A stretch of DNA of 64,000 nt from positions 1 through 64,000 of the forward strand of contig PMNA01000026.1 in NCBI GenBank assembly GCA_003162055.1, given 5' to 3'. The notes beneath the pieces were generated by a model. It was not told where the DNA came from. It searched no databases and saw only the letters and a list, made by a program, of their open reading frames with translations. Each line of letters opens with the position of its first letter. Position 1 is the stretch's first letter. The DNA comes from Actinomycetota bacterium. Lineage in GTDB: Bacteria; Actinomycetota; Thermoleophilia; Gaiellales; Gaiellaceae. The position numbers and the translations under genes are program-made. Positions 25,430-35,622 of this stretch are shown one piece after another.

Positions 25430-25925
25430 AGAAGTTCGCCTTGGCGGGGGGTTTGATCGTCACCGTTCTCGTGCCGGCGCTCGCGCTCGCCAGCCGGAAG
25501 CACGGTGTCGCTCTTCTCGTCTACACGCTGGTCGTGGTCGCGCTGGGGCTTGTTCTCCTGATCGATCTCCTGCGCAAGGCGCTGCCACGAAAGACGTTCG
25601 TCTGGTCGCCGCGGCCGCGCCCTTGGAAAGCGAGGCAGTCGATCGCGCAGTTCGAGAAAATCGAGCGCGCTCTGGTGGCGGCCTCCTGGAACGAATCTCA
25701 TCTCTACGAATCGATGCGGCCGCTCGTGCGCGAGATCCTCGCTGCCCGCCTGCGCCGCCACCACCGAATCGATCTCGACCGCGCGCCCGACCGGGCACAC
25801 GCCGTCGTCGGAGACGGTTACGTTTGGAGCCTCGCCCGCCCCGAGCGTGAGCCGCCGTCCGGCGCGGGGGGCCGCGGCCTGTCCCGTGATGAGCTGGACA
25901 AACTCCTAAACGAGCTGGAGGCGCT

Positions 25926-25929
<4 letters not shown>
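25426..25929 (+). CDS. Small membrane protein of the MoxR operon
   Basis: The 167-residue protein has two N-terminal helices (about 4-22 and 28-48). A basic cytosolic domain follows, containing ARQSIAQFEKIERALVAASWNESHLYESMRPLVREI, which looks helical. GTG 25426 overlaps the previous stop (GTGA), and its own stop overlaps the MoxR ATG. I do not recognise a family beyond its constant position in actinobacterial MoxR/DUF58 operons. Confidence 0.75.
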
Positions 25930-26905
<976 letters not shown>

Positions 26906-26909
<4 letters not shown>

Positions 26910-28162
26910 ATCGCTCGCCGAAGCTGGTCCTTTACGCGACCCTGGCGGCGGCCTCCTTCATCGCCGCGCTCGCACTCGGGCGCCCGGAGCTCGCCGGCCT
27001 GGGAGCTCCCTTCGCGCTCGTCCTGGCCATCGGTCTCTCGCTTCCGCCGCCGCCGAGGGCCAAGGCCTCTCTGCGCCTGAGCCGCGAGCGCGGGCTGGAA
27101 GGCGACGAGATCGAGGCCGAGCTCTCCCTCTCCTCGTCCGAGGACTGCGAGGTCCAGCTGGCGCTCGCGCTGCCGCGCGGGATCGTGATGCTGGACGGGC
27201 CCGCGACCCTCGTGCTCCGGCTCACTAGCAGGCACTCGAGCTTCGTCACAGTCAAGCTCGCCTGCGAGCGCTGGGGCGCTTACCGGCTGGGCGAGCTTTT
27301 CGTGCGCTCGGGCGACCGCGCGCGCCTGCGCCTCTCCGACCAGCACATCGGCGCCACTTCTACGCTCCGCGTCTACCCGAGTCGCGAGCGGCTGCAAGCG
27401 CTCGTCTCGCCGCGCGAGACTCAGCCCTTCGTCGGCAACAGAGTCTCGCGCGACAAGGCCGAGGGAGTCGAGTTCGCCGACATCCGCCCCTATGTGCGCG
27501 GCGACCGCGTCCGCCGCCTCAACTGGCGAGCCAGCTCACGCGGTGAGACGCTCTACGTCAACCAGCAGCACCCCGAGCGAAGCGCTGACGTGATCCTCTT
27601 TATGGACAGCTTCGCCGAGGCGCAGCGAGAAAACGGCGGGACGCTCGACCTCGCCGTCCGGGCAGCCGCCACTCTCGCCGATCACTACCTCGCCGTTCAA
27701 GACCGCGTCGGCGTCGTCGGCTTCGGCGGCATCGTCAGGTGGCTGACACCCGCATCGGGCACGCTCCAGTCCTACCGCATCGCCGAGGCGCTGCTCGAGA
27801 CCGAGGTCAACTTCTCCTTCGTCTGGAAGCGGATTGACGTGCTGCCGGCGCGCAGCCTGACGCCGCAGGCGCTGGTGATCGCCCTGAGCCCGCTGCTCGA
27901 CGAGCGGGGCATGTACGCGCTGGCCGATCTGCGTCGGCGCGGCTTCGACCTGGCTGTCGTCGACCTATCTCCGATCCCCTTCGTCGGCTCCTCGGAGGGC
28001 GGAGGTCCCGACCCACAGGCGCTTCGCCTCTGGCGCCTCTGGCGCGAGACGCTGCACCTGCGCTACCAGGAGCTCGGAGTAGCCGTGACCGAATGGACAG
28101 GCGGCGAGTCTCTGGAAAGGGTCGTGGAGGAGGTGAGAGCATTCCGACGCTCCGCACGATGA
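26906..28162 (+). CDS. DUF58 protein (VWA-like fold)
   Basis: The product has about 418 residues. Two N-terminal membrane helices (about 5-40) precede a beta-rich middle and the DUF58 signature: EFADIRPYVRGDRVRRLNWR, then DVILFMDSFAE with a MIDAS-like Asp-x-Ser pattern. The start is uncertain; TTG 26906 overlaps the MoxR stop and begins just before the first helix. DUF58 proteins are the usual partners of MoxR ATPases, probably in cell-envelope assembly. Confidence 0.88.
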
Positions 28163-28683
28163 GCTCGGCACCGCTGCGCCTGGCGCTTGCAGCTGTCTCG
28201 GTCGCCGTTGCGACAGTCCTCGCCGTCTACCCGATGCACGATGCCGGCAGGCTCAGGCCGCTCGTCGAGGGTTTGGGCGCGCTGGCGCTCCTGTCGCTGC
28301 TTCTTCCCCTGCTCTGGCGCGGTCGCGGCGCCTGGTTGCCGCTTTTGTTGCTCGGGGCCGAATACATAACCGCCGAGTCCTCCGGGCAGGTGGGCGCCGT
28401 CTCGGTTGTTGCCTACGCGGCGGGGTTGATCGTGCTCTGCGAGCTCGTCTTCTGGCTGGCGGAACTTCCGGCGGCGGCGGCGATCGAGACGGGCGTGATC
28501 GTCAGGCGCCTCTTGCAGCTGGCCCTAACCGGAGTCGCCGCGGTTTCGGTGGCGCCGGTGGCGCTTCTCGGTACCTCCGTTAGGCTGGGCTCCGCTATCG
28601 GCGCGCTACTGCTCGGAGTGCTCGCGGCCGCGCTGCTGCTCGCGATCCCGCTGCTGCTCGTTCGTCAGCGTAGTCGGCGCTAA
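28159..28683 (+). CDS. Integral membrane protein, last gene of the MoxR operon
   Basis: The 174-residue, very hydrophobic protein has about six helices and few charged residues outside the C-terminal RQRSRR. ATG 28159 overlaps the DUF58 stop. No family is recognised. Its place suggests it belongs to the same membrane complex as the DUF4129 and DUF58 proteins. Confidence 0.75.
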   Translation: MSSAPLRLALAAVSVAVATVLAVYPMHDAGRLRPLVEGLGALALLSLLLPLLWRGRGAWLPLLLLGAEYITAESSGQVGAVSVVAYAAGLIVLCELVFWLAELPAAAAIETGVIVRRLLQLALTGVAAVSVAPVALLGTSVRLGSAIGALLLGVLAAALLLAIPLLLVRQRSRR

Positions 28684-28703
28684 CGAGCGCGAAGCCGAGC
28701 GCC

Positions 28704-30287
28704 TCAGCGTGCCTCGCCCACCGGCTCCGGCTCGACTTCTCCGGCCTCCGGCTTCATCTCCTGATCCTCGACGGCGGCGGGTTGCTTGCGCTCGCGCAGC
28801 GGTACCTCGCGCAGGAAGAGCGTGATCACAAAGCCGGCCAGAGAAAACGGGACACCCCAGACGAAGACGGTGTGGATCGAATCGGCGAACACCTGGACCA
28901 GGTGGTGGTACCCGAGCAGGGTCTTCATCACCTTAGGCGTCAGCTGCTGGACGCTCAGGTGGCGATTTGCCAGATCGGCGAGCTCCGGCTTGGTCAACGT
29001 CCTCGGCATCAGATAGTTGAAGCGGTGAGCGAAGATTGCGCCGAAGATGGACAGCCCTAAAACACTCCCCATCGAGCGGAAAAAGGTGGACGACGAGGTC
29101 GCCACGCCCAGGTCCTTGTACTCGACAGCGTTCTGAACGACGAGCACCAGCACCTGCATGACCATGCCCATCCCCAGCCCGAGAATGGCGATGAAGAGCG
29201 CCAGCATGAGGTAGCTGCTGCCGGCTCCCAGAGTCGAGAGCAGGTAGATGCCGACCGTCGTAATGGCCATGCCCACGATCGGGAAGATCCTGTAGCTACC
29301 TCGCTTGGAGATCGTGCGACCGGAGAAGATCGACATCGTCAGCATCGTCACCATGAAAGGCAACAGGCGCAGCCCGGAGCTGACAGCGCCGACACCGTGC
29401 ACGAACTGCATGTACATGGGCAGATAGATCATCGAGCCGAACATGGCCAGACCGACGATGAAGCCTGCGCCGCTGGAGGCGTTGAAGATTCCGTTGCGGA
29501 ACAGGTAGAGCGGAATCATCGGCTCGGGGGCACGACGTTCCTGGAGGACGAAGAGCCCGCATAGGACCGCTCCGGCCGCAAACAACCCGACGATCATGTT
29601 CGACCCCCAGGCATAGTTCGTTCCGCCGAGCATGAGCGCAATCGTCAGGGCGCTGGCCCCGAGCCCCAGCAGGAAGAAGCCGATCAGGTCGATCTGATGA
29701 GAGATAGGCCGCTTGGGCAGGTGCAACACAGCGCCGACGACTAACAGGGCGATAACACCGACCGGCAGGTTCACGTAGAAGATCCAGCGCCAGGAGAAGT
29801 TGTCGACAATGAGACCGCCGACGAGCGGTCCGGCGATGGTCGAGACGGCGAAGACCGAGCCGATGTAGCCCTGGTAGCGGCCGCGCTCGCGCGGCGGGAC
29901 GATGTCTCCGATGATCGCCATCGAGCCGACCATGAGGCCACCCGAGCCGATTCCCTGCAGGGCGCGGAAGCCCACCAGCTCGATGTAGGTCTGCGACAGC
30001 CCGCAGAGAGCCGAGCCGATCAAGAAGAGCAGGATCGAGAGCTGGAAGAAGTGCTTGCGCCCGTACATGTCGCCGAGCTTTCCCCACAACGGCAGCGAGA
30101 CCGTGGACGCCAGGACATACGAGATCGTCACCCAGGTGTAGTGGTTGAGCCCGTGCAACTTGCCGACGATGGTCGGCATCGCGACCGAGACGACCGTCTG
30201 GTCGAGCGCGGCCAGGAGCATGCCGAGCATCAGACCGCTGTAGACGATCAGGATCTGGCGGTGGGTGAAGTGGAATTGCTCGTTCAC
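28704..30287 (-). CDS. DHA2-family (EmrB/QacA) drug exporter
   Basis: This 527-residue, 14-helix MFS protein has motif D1 in LAALDQTVVSVAMPTIVGKL, motif A in GKLGDMYGRKHFF and motif C near GSVFAVSTIAGPLVGGLIVD. DHA2 proteins extrude cationic or lipophilic drugs using the proton gradient. The start is GTG 30287, ten bases after the marR stop, so the regulator and pump form one transcript under the operator at 30777-30807. Confidence 0.93.
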   Translation of the reverse strand: MNEQFHFTHRQILIVYSGLMLGMLLAALDQTVVSVAMPTIVGKLHGLNHYTWVTISYVLASTVSLPLWGKLGDMYGRKHFFQLSILLFLIGSALCGLSQTYIELVGFRALQGIGSGGLMVGSMAIIGDIVPPRERGRYQGYIGSVFAVSTIAGPLVGGLIVDNFSWRWIFYVNLPVGVIALLVVGAVLHLPKRPISHQIDLIGFFLLGLGASALTIALMLGGTNYAWGSNMIVGLFAAGAVLCGLFVLQERRAPEPMIPLYLFRNGIFNASSGAGFIVGLAMFGSMIYLPMYMQFVHGVGAVSSGLRLLPFMVTMLTMSIFSGRTISKRGSYRIFPIVGMAITTVGIYLLSTLGAGSSYLMLALFIAILGLGMGMVMQVLVLVVQNAVEYKDLGVATSSSTFFRSMGSVLGLSIFGAIFAHRFNYLMPRTLTKPELADLANRHLSVQQLTPKVMKTLLGYHHLVQVFADSIHTVFVWGVPFSLAGFVITLFLREVPLRERKQPAAVEDQEMKPEAGEVEPEPVGEAR

Positions 30288-30297
30288 AGGCCCGGCC

Positions 30298-30774
30298 CTA
30301 GGGTGCGCGTAATCGCATTGCTTCGGCCGCCTTCGCCGTCAGGCGGATGAACTCGGTCCGCTCGTGGGGATCGAGCGCGGTCAGCACCTCGGTCATCAGG
30401 GCGCGCTGGTGTGCGCGCGCGCAGGCGACTACTTTGCGCCCCTCTTTTGTGATTGCTACGCCCGTGGAGCGCCGATCGCTGGTCGAGCGTCGGCGCTCGG
30501 CTAGACCGGCGGCTTCCAGCTTGTCGACGAGGCGCGTCACCGTGCTCTCGTCGAGGCTGAGCACCGCGGCCAGCTCGCTGATCTTCGGTTCTCCGGCCTC
30601 CGTAAGCAGCACCAGCGCGTGCACCTGGCCGCGTGGGAGCTTGCTCGTCAACTCCGGGTAAAGCGAGGCGGCGAGCTTCCTGCTCATGATTCGATGACCA
30701 AGCACGAGCCAGTAACCCACCAGCTCGTCGGTCTGGCTGTCGATCACGGTTGAGTCGTTCTTGCCTGCGCGCAT
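30298..30774 (-). CDS. MarR-family transcriptional regulator
   Basis: The 158-residue winged-helix protein has GQVHALVLLTEAGEPKISELAAVLSLDESTVTRLVDKLEAAGLAERR as the recognition module and RRSTGVAITKEGRKVV as the wing. MarR dimers repress efflux genes until a ligand binds. The gene leads the drug-pump operon, and an inverted repeat directly abuts its start codon, so it most likely represses itself and the pump. Confidence 0.93.
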   Translation of the reverse strand: MRAGKNDSTVIDSQTDELVGYWLVLGHRIMSRKLAASLYPELTSKLPRGQVHALVLLTEAGEPKISELAAVLSLDESTVTRLVDKLEAAGLAERRRSTSDRRSTGVAITKEGRKVVACARAHQRALMTEVLTALDPHERTEFIRLTAKAAEAMRLRAP

Positions 30775-30776
30775 AT

Positions 30777-30807
30777 AGTTGCATTGTACAAATACTGCAA
30801 CTTGCAG
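30777..30807. promoter_or_regulatory. Probable MarR operator and marR promoter
   Basis: AGTTGCA (30777-30783) and TGCAACT (30796-30802) form a perfect seven-base inverted repeat around a central TTGTACAA palindrome. A second palindrome, CTGCAA-C-TTGCAG, fills 30795-30807. On the minus strand TACAAT could be the -10 element, about 12 bases before the marR ATG, which leaves room for almost no leader. Confidence 0.65.
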
Positions 30808-30948
30808 GTACTTGGAAGCGGTCGGGCGAGAGCTCTACTCGGCTCGACCACGTCTGCAGGCTGACGGGGTCTGCAAGCAGACCCAGGGGATAGGCTTGCG
30901 GATGTCAGCGATCGCAGCTCAGGTCCAGGCTGAGACGCGTTACGGCCC

Positions 30949-32334
30949 ATGGAGCGCCCCATAAGCTACATCGACTCATCTCGAAGCCCCTCGCTTCGCC
31001 CCGCGAGTCGAAGGTTGATCTCGAAGCTCGCAGCTCGCCGCGCCTGGTTGATCGACCTGTCCGTAGTGACGACGCTGAGCGTACTCGTACGCCTGCCGTG
31101 GCTGCTGATCGTGCATCCCGTGCCGGTCTCGGACACGCGTTTCTACTACTTCAGCGCGAACTCGATCGCGCAGGGCCACGGATATCAGATCCTCGGCCAT
31201 CCCACGGCCTTCTTCCCGGTCGGATGGCCCGCTTTTCTCGCCGGGCTCTTCTACTTCACCGGGCCCTCGATGCTCGCGATCGAGATCCTCAATCTCGTTC
31301 TCTGGGCTTTGATCGTGGCGCTCGTGTACGTCCTGGGGCGCCGCCTGGGCGACCGGGCCACGGGCGTGCTGGCCGGCATCCTCGTCGCGATCGCGCCCAC
31401 GATGGCGATCTTCGTGATGCGCGCCTACTCCGAGGCGCTCTTCATCCCGCTATTGCTCGGCGTATGCCTGTTGCTGACCTCGCGGCGCGAGACGCCCTCG
31501 TTGCGCAGCGCAGCGCTCGCAGGGGTGCTCCTGGGCGCCGCCATCCTGGTGCGCTCGACCGCTGAGGGGCTGATCCTGATCCTGCCGCTCTGGCTGCTCT
31601 GGCGCCGCCCGCGCCGCGAGTCTTGGCGGGCAGCGCTCGTGCTCGCCGTCAGCTCCTGTCTGGTGCTGGTGCCGTGGCTGGTGCGAAACACGGTGGTCAT
31701 GCACACGACCTCACTCTCCACTAACGGCGGCGTCACCCTCTGGCTCGGCGCCAATCCGCGCGCCGACGGAGGTTGGATCTCCTACGGCAAGCACAACTGG
31801 GCCATCTCGAGCGCCGCCGCCGAGGTGAAGCAAAACAACGACCTGACCAGGGAAGCTTTCCGTTGGGCCGTCCACAACCCGGGTCGCTATCTCGATCTGA
31901 TGCCCCACAAGTTCACGCACCTGATGGCCTGGTCGACCTCTCCGCTGACGATCGTCGAGCTGGAGCAAAAAGGTCCGGATCCGAGCACCCCCCACCCCGC
32001 CCGCACATCCACCCGCAAGCTCGACCGGGCCGAGAAAAAGCTCCTCGGCGGCAGCCTGAACAACACTTGGGCGTTCGAGCTCTGGCACTACCTCTACTGG
32101 AGCCTGGGCGCCCTCGCTCTGCTGCTGGCGAGCTGGCGCCGTCGCCCGACGGCCGGCCTGGCCGCGCTCCTGGTCGCGTTCTGGATCCTCTTCCACGTCA
32201 TCCTGATCCACGGTGAGCCTCGCTACATGCTCAGCGTCACGCCTCTGGTCGCGCCGGCGCTGGCCTGGCTCTTGGTCGAGGGAGCGCGCCGCGCAACGGC
32301 ATTCGCAGCCGGGAGTTCAAGCCGAGCAGGGTAG
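30949..32334 (+). CDS. Membrane glycosyltransferase, GT39/ArnT-like (paralogue 1)
   Basis: This 461-residue protein has about ten or more helices, an N-terminal first loop with Asp in VPVSDTRFYY, and GHGYQILGHPTAFFPVGWPAFLAG. That is the pattern of GT-C fold dolichyl/undecaprenyl-phosphate-sugar-dependent transferases (PMT/ArnT group). These transfer a lipid-carried sugar to a substrate outside the membrane. It is followed by a close paralogue in the same frame. Confidence 0.8.
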   Translation: MERPISYIDSSRSPSLRPASRRLISKLAARRAWLIDLSVVTTLSVLVRLPWLLIVHPVPVSDTRFYYFSANSIAQGHGYQILGHPTAFFPVGWPAFLAGLFYFTGPSMLAIEILNLVLWALIVALVYVLGRRLGDRATGVLAGILVAIAPTMAIFVMRAYSEALFIPLLLGVCLLLTSRRETPSLRSAALAGVLLGAAILVRSTAEGLILILPLWLLWRRPRRESWRAALVLAVSSCLVLVPWLVRNTVVMHTTSLSTNGGVTLWLGANPRADGGWISYGKHNWAISSAAAEVKQNNDLTREAFRWAVHNPGRYLDLMPHKFTHLMAWSTSPLTIVELEQKGPDPSTPHPARTSTRKLDRAEKKLLGGSLNNTWAFELWHYLYWSLGALALLLASWRRRPTAGLAALLVAFWILFHVILIHGEPRYMLSVTPLVAPALAWLLVEGARRATAFAAGSSSRAG

Positions 32335-32394
32335 AGATCGGGAGCGATCGGTTATCACCAGTTCATCCGCCGCGCCTGGCTAACAGATATCGCA

Positions 32395-33738
32395 TTGCTC
32401 GCAGTACTCAGCCTGCTCGCCAGGCTGCCCTGGGTCTTGCTCACTCATGGGGGAGCCTCGAGCGATTCCCTTTTCTATTACCTCGGCGCCAAATCGATCG
32501 CCGCCGGTCACGGGTACCAGATTCTCGGTCATCCGACCGCCTTCTTCCCGGTAGGGTGGCCGGCTTTCCTCGCTGGCATCTTCGTCGTCACCGGACCGTC
32601 GTTCGTAGTTGTCAAGGTCGTCAACCTCGTACTCTGGACAATTACGACAGGGCTCACCTACGCGCTCGGTCGGCGTCTTGGCGGGCGCCGCGTCGGCGTC
32701 TTGGCGGGCGGACTCGTCGCCGTTGCGCCGACCATGGCCCTGTACGCGATGCACGGCACCTCCGAGAACCTGTTCATCCCGCTTCTGCTCGGCGTCTGTC
32801 TGCTCCTTCTGACGCGCGACGGCCGCTCGCCATCGCTGCGCCGAGCCGCTCTTGCGGGGTTACTGCTCGGGCTCGCCGTGCTCGTTCGCTCGACGGCAAT
32901 CTTCCTGCCACTAGTCTTGCCGCTCTGGTTGCTCCTGAGCCGGGCGCGCCACGAATCATGGCGAGCTGCGCTGGTGCTCGGTGTCACCTCCTGCCTGGTG
33001 CTGGCGCCCTGGCTGGTGCGAAACGAGGTGGTCATGCACACCACCGCGCTCTCGACAAACGGCGGCTACACGATCTGGATGGGCGCCAATCCGAAGGCGA
33101 CCGGTGGATTTGCCCCCAACCACCACCACTGGGCCATCCTCGGCGTCGCCGCCGAGACGCGTCAGAACTCCACCCTGATGAACGAGGCTGTCTCCTACGT
33201 GACCGACCATCCGCTCGCCTGGCTGGAGCTGATACCGGCCAAGGCGGGGGATCTGATGAGCTGGAATCCAGGCCCGATCAAGAGCGAGCTCATCGCGCAG
33301 ACCGGGAGCGATCCGCGTACCGGTTGGCACACCCGTCACGTATCGGGCGCCGAGGCAACGCTGATCGACGGCTCGCTGGACCGAAAGTGGCTGTTTAGGC
33401 TCTGGCACTACTCATACTGGCTCCTGGGCGGGGCCGCACTGGCACTCGCTGCGAGGAGGCGCCTTCCCGGCGCCGGGCTGGCGGCGCTTCTGGTCGGCTA
33501 CTGGATCGTCTTTCACGTGATATTCGTGATCGGCGAGCCTCGCTACATGCTCAGTGTCACGCCGCTCGTCGCACCCGCCCTCGCCTGGTTCCTGCTCACC
33601 GCTCCGCAGCAGGTCAGCGCGCTGGCTTCGCGCGGAGCTCGATCCGACCGTCCAGGCTCGCTGCGACGCTGGGTCGCTAGGCAAACCAGCCGCGCCACGA
33701 GATCCCGATCGCGGCTCCCTCCTTTTCGATCGAGCTAG
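32395..33738 (+). CDS. Membrane glycosyltransferase, GT39/ArnT-like (paralogue 2)
   Basis: The 447-residue product is a clear paralogue of the preceding protein; GHGYQILGHPTAFFPVGWPAFLAG and GEPRYMLSVTPLVAPALAW are identical in both. The putative catalytic Asp is in ASSDSLFYY. The only normal start codon is TTG 32395, but similarity to paralogue 1 continues upstream (RRAWLTDIALLAVLSLLARL) right back toward the stop of paralogue 1, in the same frame. The true start is therefore unclear. It shares the operon of paralogue 1. Confidence 0.78.
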   Translation: MLAVLSLLARLPWVLLTHGGASSDSLFYYLGAKSIAAGHGYQILGHPTAFFPVGWPAFLAGIFVVTGPSFVVVKVVNLVLWTITTGLTYALGRRLGGRRVGVLAGGLVAVAPTMALYAMHGTSENLFIPLLLGVCLLLLTRDGRSPSLRRAALAGLLLGLAVLVRSTAIFLPLVLPLWLLLSRARHESWRAALVLGVTSCLVLAPWLVRNEVVMHTTALSTNGGYTIWMGANPKATGGFAPNHHHWAILGVAAETRQNSTLMNEAVSYVTDHPLAWLELIPAKAGDLMSWNPGPIKSELIAQTGSDPRTGWHTRHVSGAEATLIDGSLDRKWLFRLWHYSYWLLGGAALALAARRRLPGAGLAALLVGYWIVFHVIFVIGEPRYMLSVTPLVAPALAWFLLTAPQQVSALASRGARSDRPGSLRRWVARQTSRATRSRSRLPPFRSS

Positions 33739-33768
33739 GCTGGTCTCAATGTGTAGGAGTGGACGCGC

Positions 33769-34482
33769 ATGACAATCGACGGGAAGGTGATCATCGTCAC
33801 CGGCGCCAGCGGCGGAATCGGACTCGCCACGGCGCGGTTGCTCGGCGCGAGAGGCGCACAGGTCGTTCTGGCTGCTCGAAACGAGCCGGCTCTACAGGCC
33901 GCCGCGGCGGAAATCTCGGGCTCCCTTGCGGTCAAGACCGATATGCGTCAAGCGGAGAGCATCCGCGCGCTGGTCGAGAGCACGCTCGAGCATTTCGGCC
34001 GCGTCGACTGTCTGGTCAACAACGCCGGCCAGGACTTCAACGCGCCGGTCAAAGCTATCGAGCCCGGCGACTTCCGATCGATTCTCGAGCTCAACCTGAT
34101 CGGGCCGCTCGAGGCGATGCAAGCCGTGATCCCGCTCATGCGCCGCCAGGGCTCGGGCGCAATCGTGAACGTCAGCTCCGGAACAACCAAGATGGTCCTC
34201 ACCGGCTCGGCCGGCTATTCCGCGAGCAAGGCCGCTCTGAACCACCTCTCTCTGGTCGCGCGAGAGGAGCTGGCTTCCGACGGCATCGCCGTCTCGCTGA
34301 TCTACCCCTACATCACGGCGACCGACCTGGAGAAGAACGCTATCGGCGCCGACGAGAATTCTTCGGCCGGTCCTCCCTCGAACTTACCTCCCGCCGATCC
34401 GCCCGAGAAGGTCGCTGCGGCGATCCTGAGCCTGATCGAATCGGGCCAGGCCGAGCTGAACCTGGTGCCCAGTCGTGACTAG
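33769..34482 (+). CDS. Short-chain dehydrogenase/reductase
   Basis: The 237-residue classical SDR has TGASGGIG (cofactor loop, 12-19), CLVNNAG, the catalytic Ser in VNVSSGTTK and YSASK with the Tyr and Lys. It is an NAD(P)-dependent oxidoreductase of unknown substrate. GGAG lies nine bases before ATG 33769. It is the third rightward gene after the two membrane transferases, 30 bases behind paralogue 2. Confidence 0.92.
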   Translation: MTIDGKVIIVTGASGGIGLATARLLGARGAQVVLAARNEPALQAAAAEISGSLAVKTDMRQAESIRALVESTLEHFGRVDCLVNNAGQDFNAPVKAIEPGDFRSILELNLIGPLEAMQAVIPLMRRQGSGAIVNVSSGTTKMVLTGSAGYSASKAALNHLSLVAREELASDGIAVSLIYPYITATDLEKNAIGADENSSAGPPSNLPPADPPEKVAAAILSLIESGQAELNLVPSRD

Positions 34483-34599
34483 CCGGTTAATTCCCTCGCC
34501 GTCCGGGGAACAGCAGCGCGGAACCGCGAGGAGGGCGACGAGGCCGCGGCCCACGTCAGCTGACAGACTCCCACCACTAACTCCGCCCAGTTCCGCGCA

Positions 34600-35622
34600 A
34601 TGAGAAGCGTTCTCAGCGACGAGCATCCGAGCACCAGCAGGAGTGCGAACGGCAAGAGCTTCCTCGCGCAGCTCGATCTCTTCGGCACCGTGCCGCTCTC
34701 TTTCCTGCTGCGCTACGACGCGCCGTGGCGAACCTTCTCGCTCGGCGAGGGAGTCATCTGCTATCTCGAGTCGCCGCGGGCAGCCATCGTCTGGACAGAT
34801 CCGCTCTGCGAGGAGTCGGAGCTGTCCGCGTTGCTGGCTGCTTTCGGGCGGGCCATGCGTGTCGAGCACCGCTCTGTTTGCCTGCTCGTAATCTCCGAGC
34901 GAACCGCACGAGCGGCGCTCGCCAACGGCTACTCGGCGCTGAAGATCGGAGAGGAGCCCTGGTTCGACCTCGCCGACTGGCACACGCCGCGCGGGAACCG
35001 CGGTAAGAAGTACCGCTGGGCGGTGAATCACGCCCGCCGCATGGGAGTTGAGATCGAGGAGTACCGCCCGGGCGAGGCTAGGGACATCGATTTCGAGAAC
35101 GAGGTGCTGGACGTGCTCGCACGCTGGCGAGCCCATCTGAAGCGACCCGAGTCGAACTCCTTCCTGGGTACCGCGCCGTTTGAGCAGCCGTCTTTGAAGC
35201 GTGTCTTTCTCGCGCGCCGCGCCGGAACAGCCGAAGCCGCTCTCGCGTGCTCCTATCTCCCCGCGCTCAACGGTTGGTATCTGGAGGACTCGTTCCGGGC
35301 GCCGGATGCCGCCAACGGCGCGACGGAGCTGCTGATCTCCACGGCGCTCATGCGGTTGCAGGCCGACGGCGCTGCGGGAGCCGCGTTCGCCCTGGCCCCC
35401 ATGCGCGGCGTCGGCGAGCAGCTCGACCCCCGCGCGCGCTTGGTTGGTCGCATAGTGGCGCGAGCGATACGCCGGGTAGACCACCGCTACGGTTTCGGCG
35501 CGATGGCCCGCTACGAGGCGCGCTTCGAGCCCAGCGAGTGGCAGCCGTGTTACCTCGCTTTCCTGCCGGCGCTACCGCGCCCGAGCGCCATTCGGGCGGC
35601 TCTGCGGACTCTATCCGTCTGA
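34600..35622 (+). CDS. DUF2156 protein (MprF C-terminal / lysyltransferase-like GNAT fold)
   Basis: The soluble 340-residue protein resembles the C-terminal domain of phosphatidylglycerol lysyltransferase. It has an N-terminal GNAT-like half with YDAPWRTFSLGEGVICYLE and AIVWTDPLC, then EEPWFDLADWHTPRGNRGKKYRWAVNHARRMG and the second half with NGWYLEDSFRAPDAANGATELL. The MprF membrane flippase part is absent. It may transfer an amino acid or acyl group to a lipid. It overlaps the convergent sensor kinase by 12 bases. Confidence 0.78.
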   Translation: MRSVLSDEHPSTSRSANGKSFLAQLDLFGTVPLSFLLRYDAPWRTFSLGEGVICYLESPRAAIVWTDPLCEESELSALLAAFGRAMRVEHRSVCLLVISERTARAALANGYSALKIGEEPWFDLADWHTPRGNRGKKYRWAVNHARRMGVEIEEYRPGEARDIDFENEVLDVLARWRAHLKRPESNSFLGTAPFEQPSLKRVFLARRAGTAEAALACSYLPALNGWYLEDSFRAPDAANGATELLISTALMRLQADGAAGAAFALAPMRGVGEQLDPRARLVGRIVARAIRRVDHRYGFGAMARYEARFEPSEWQPCYLAFLPALPRPSAIRAALRTLSV

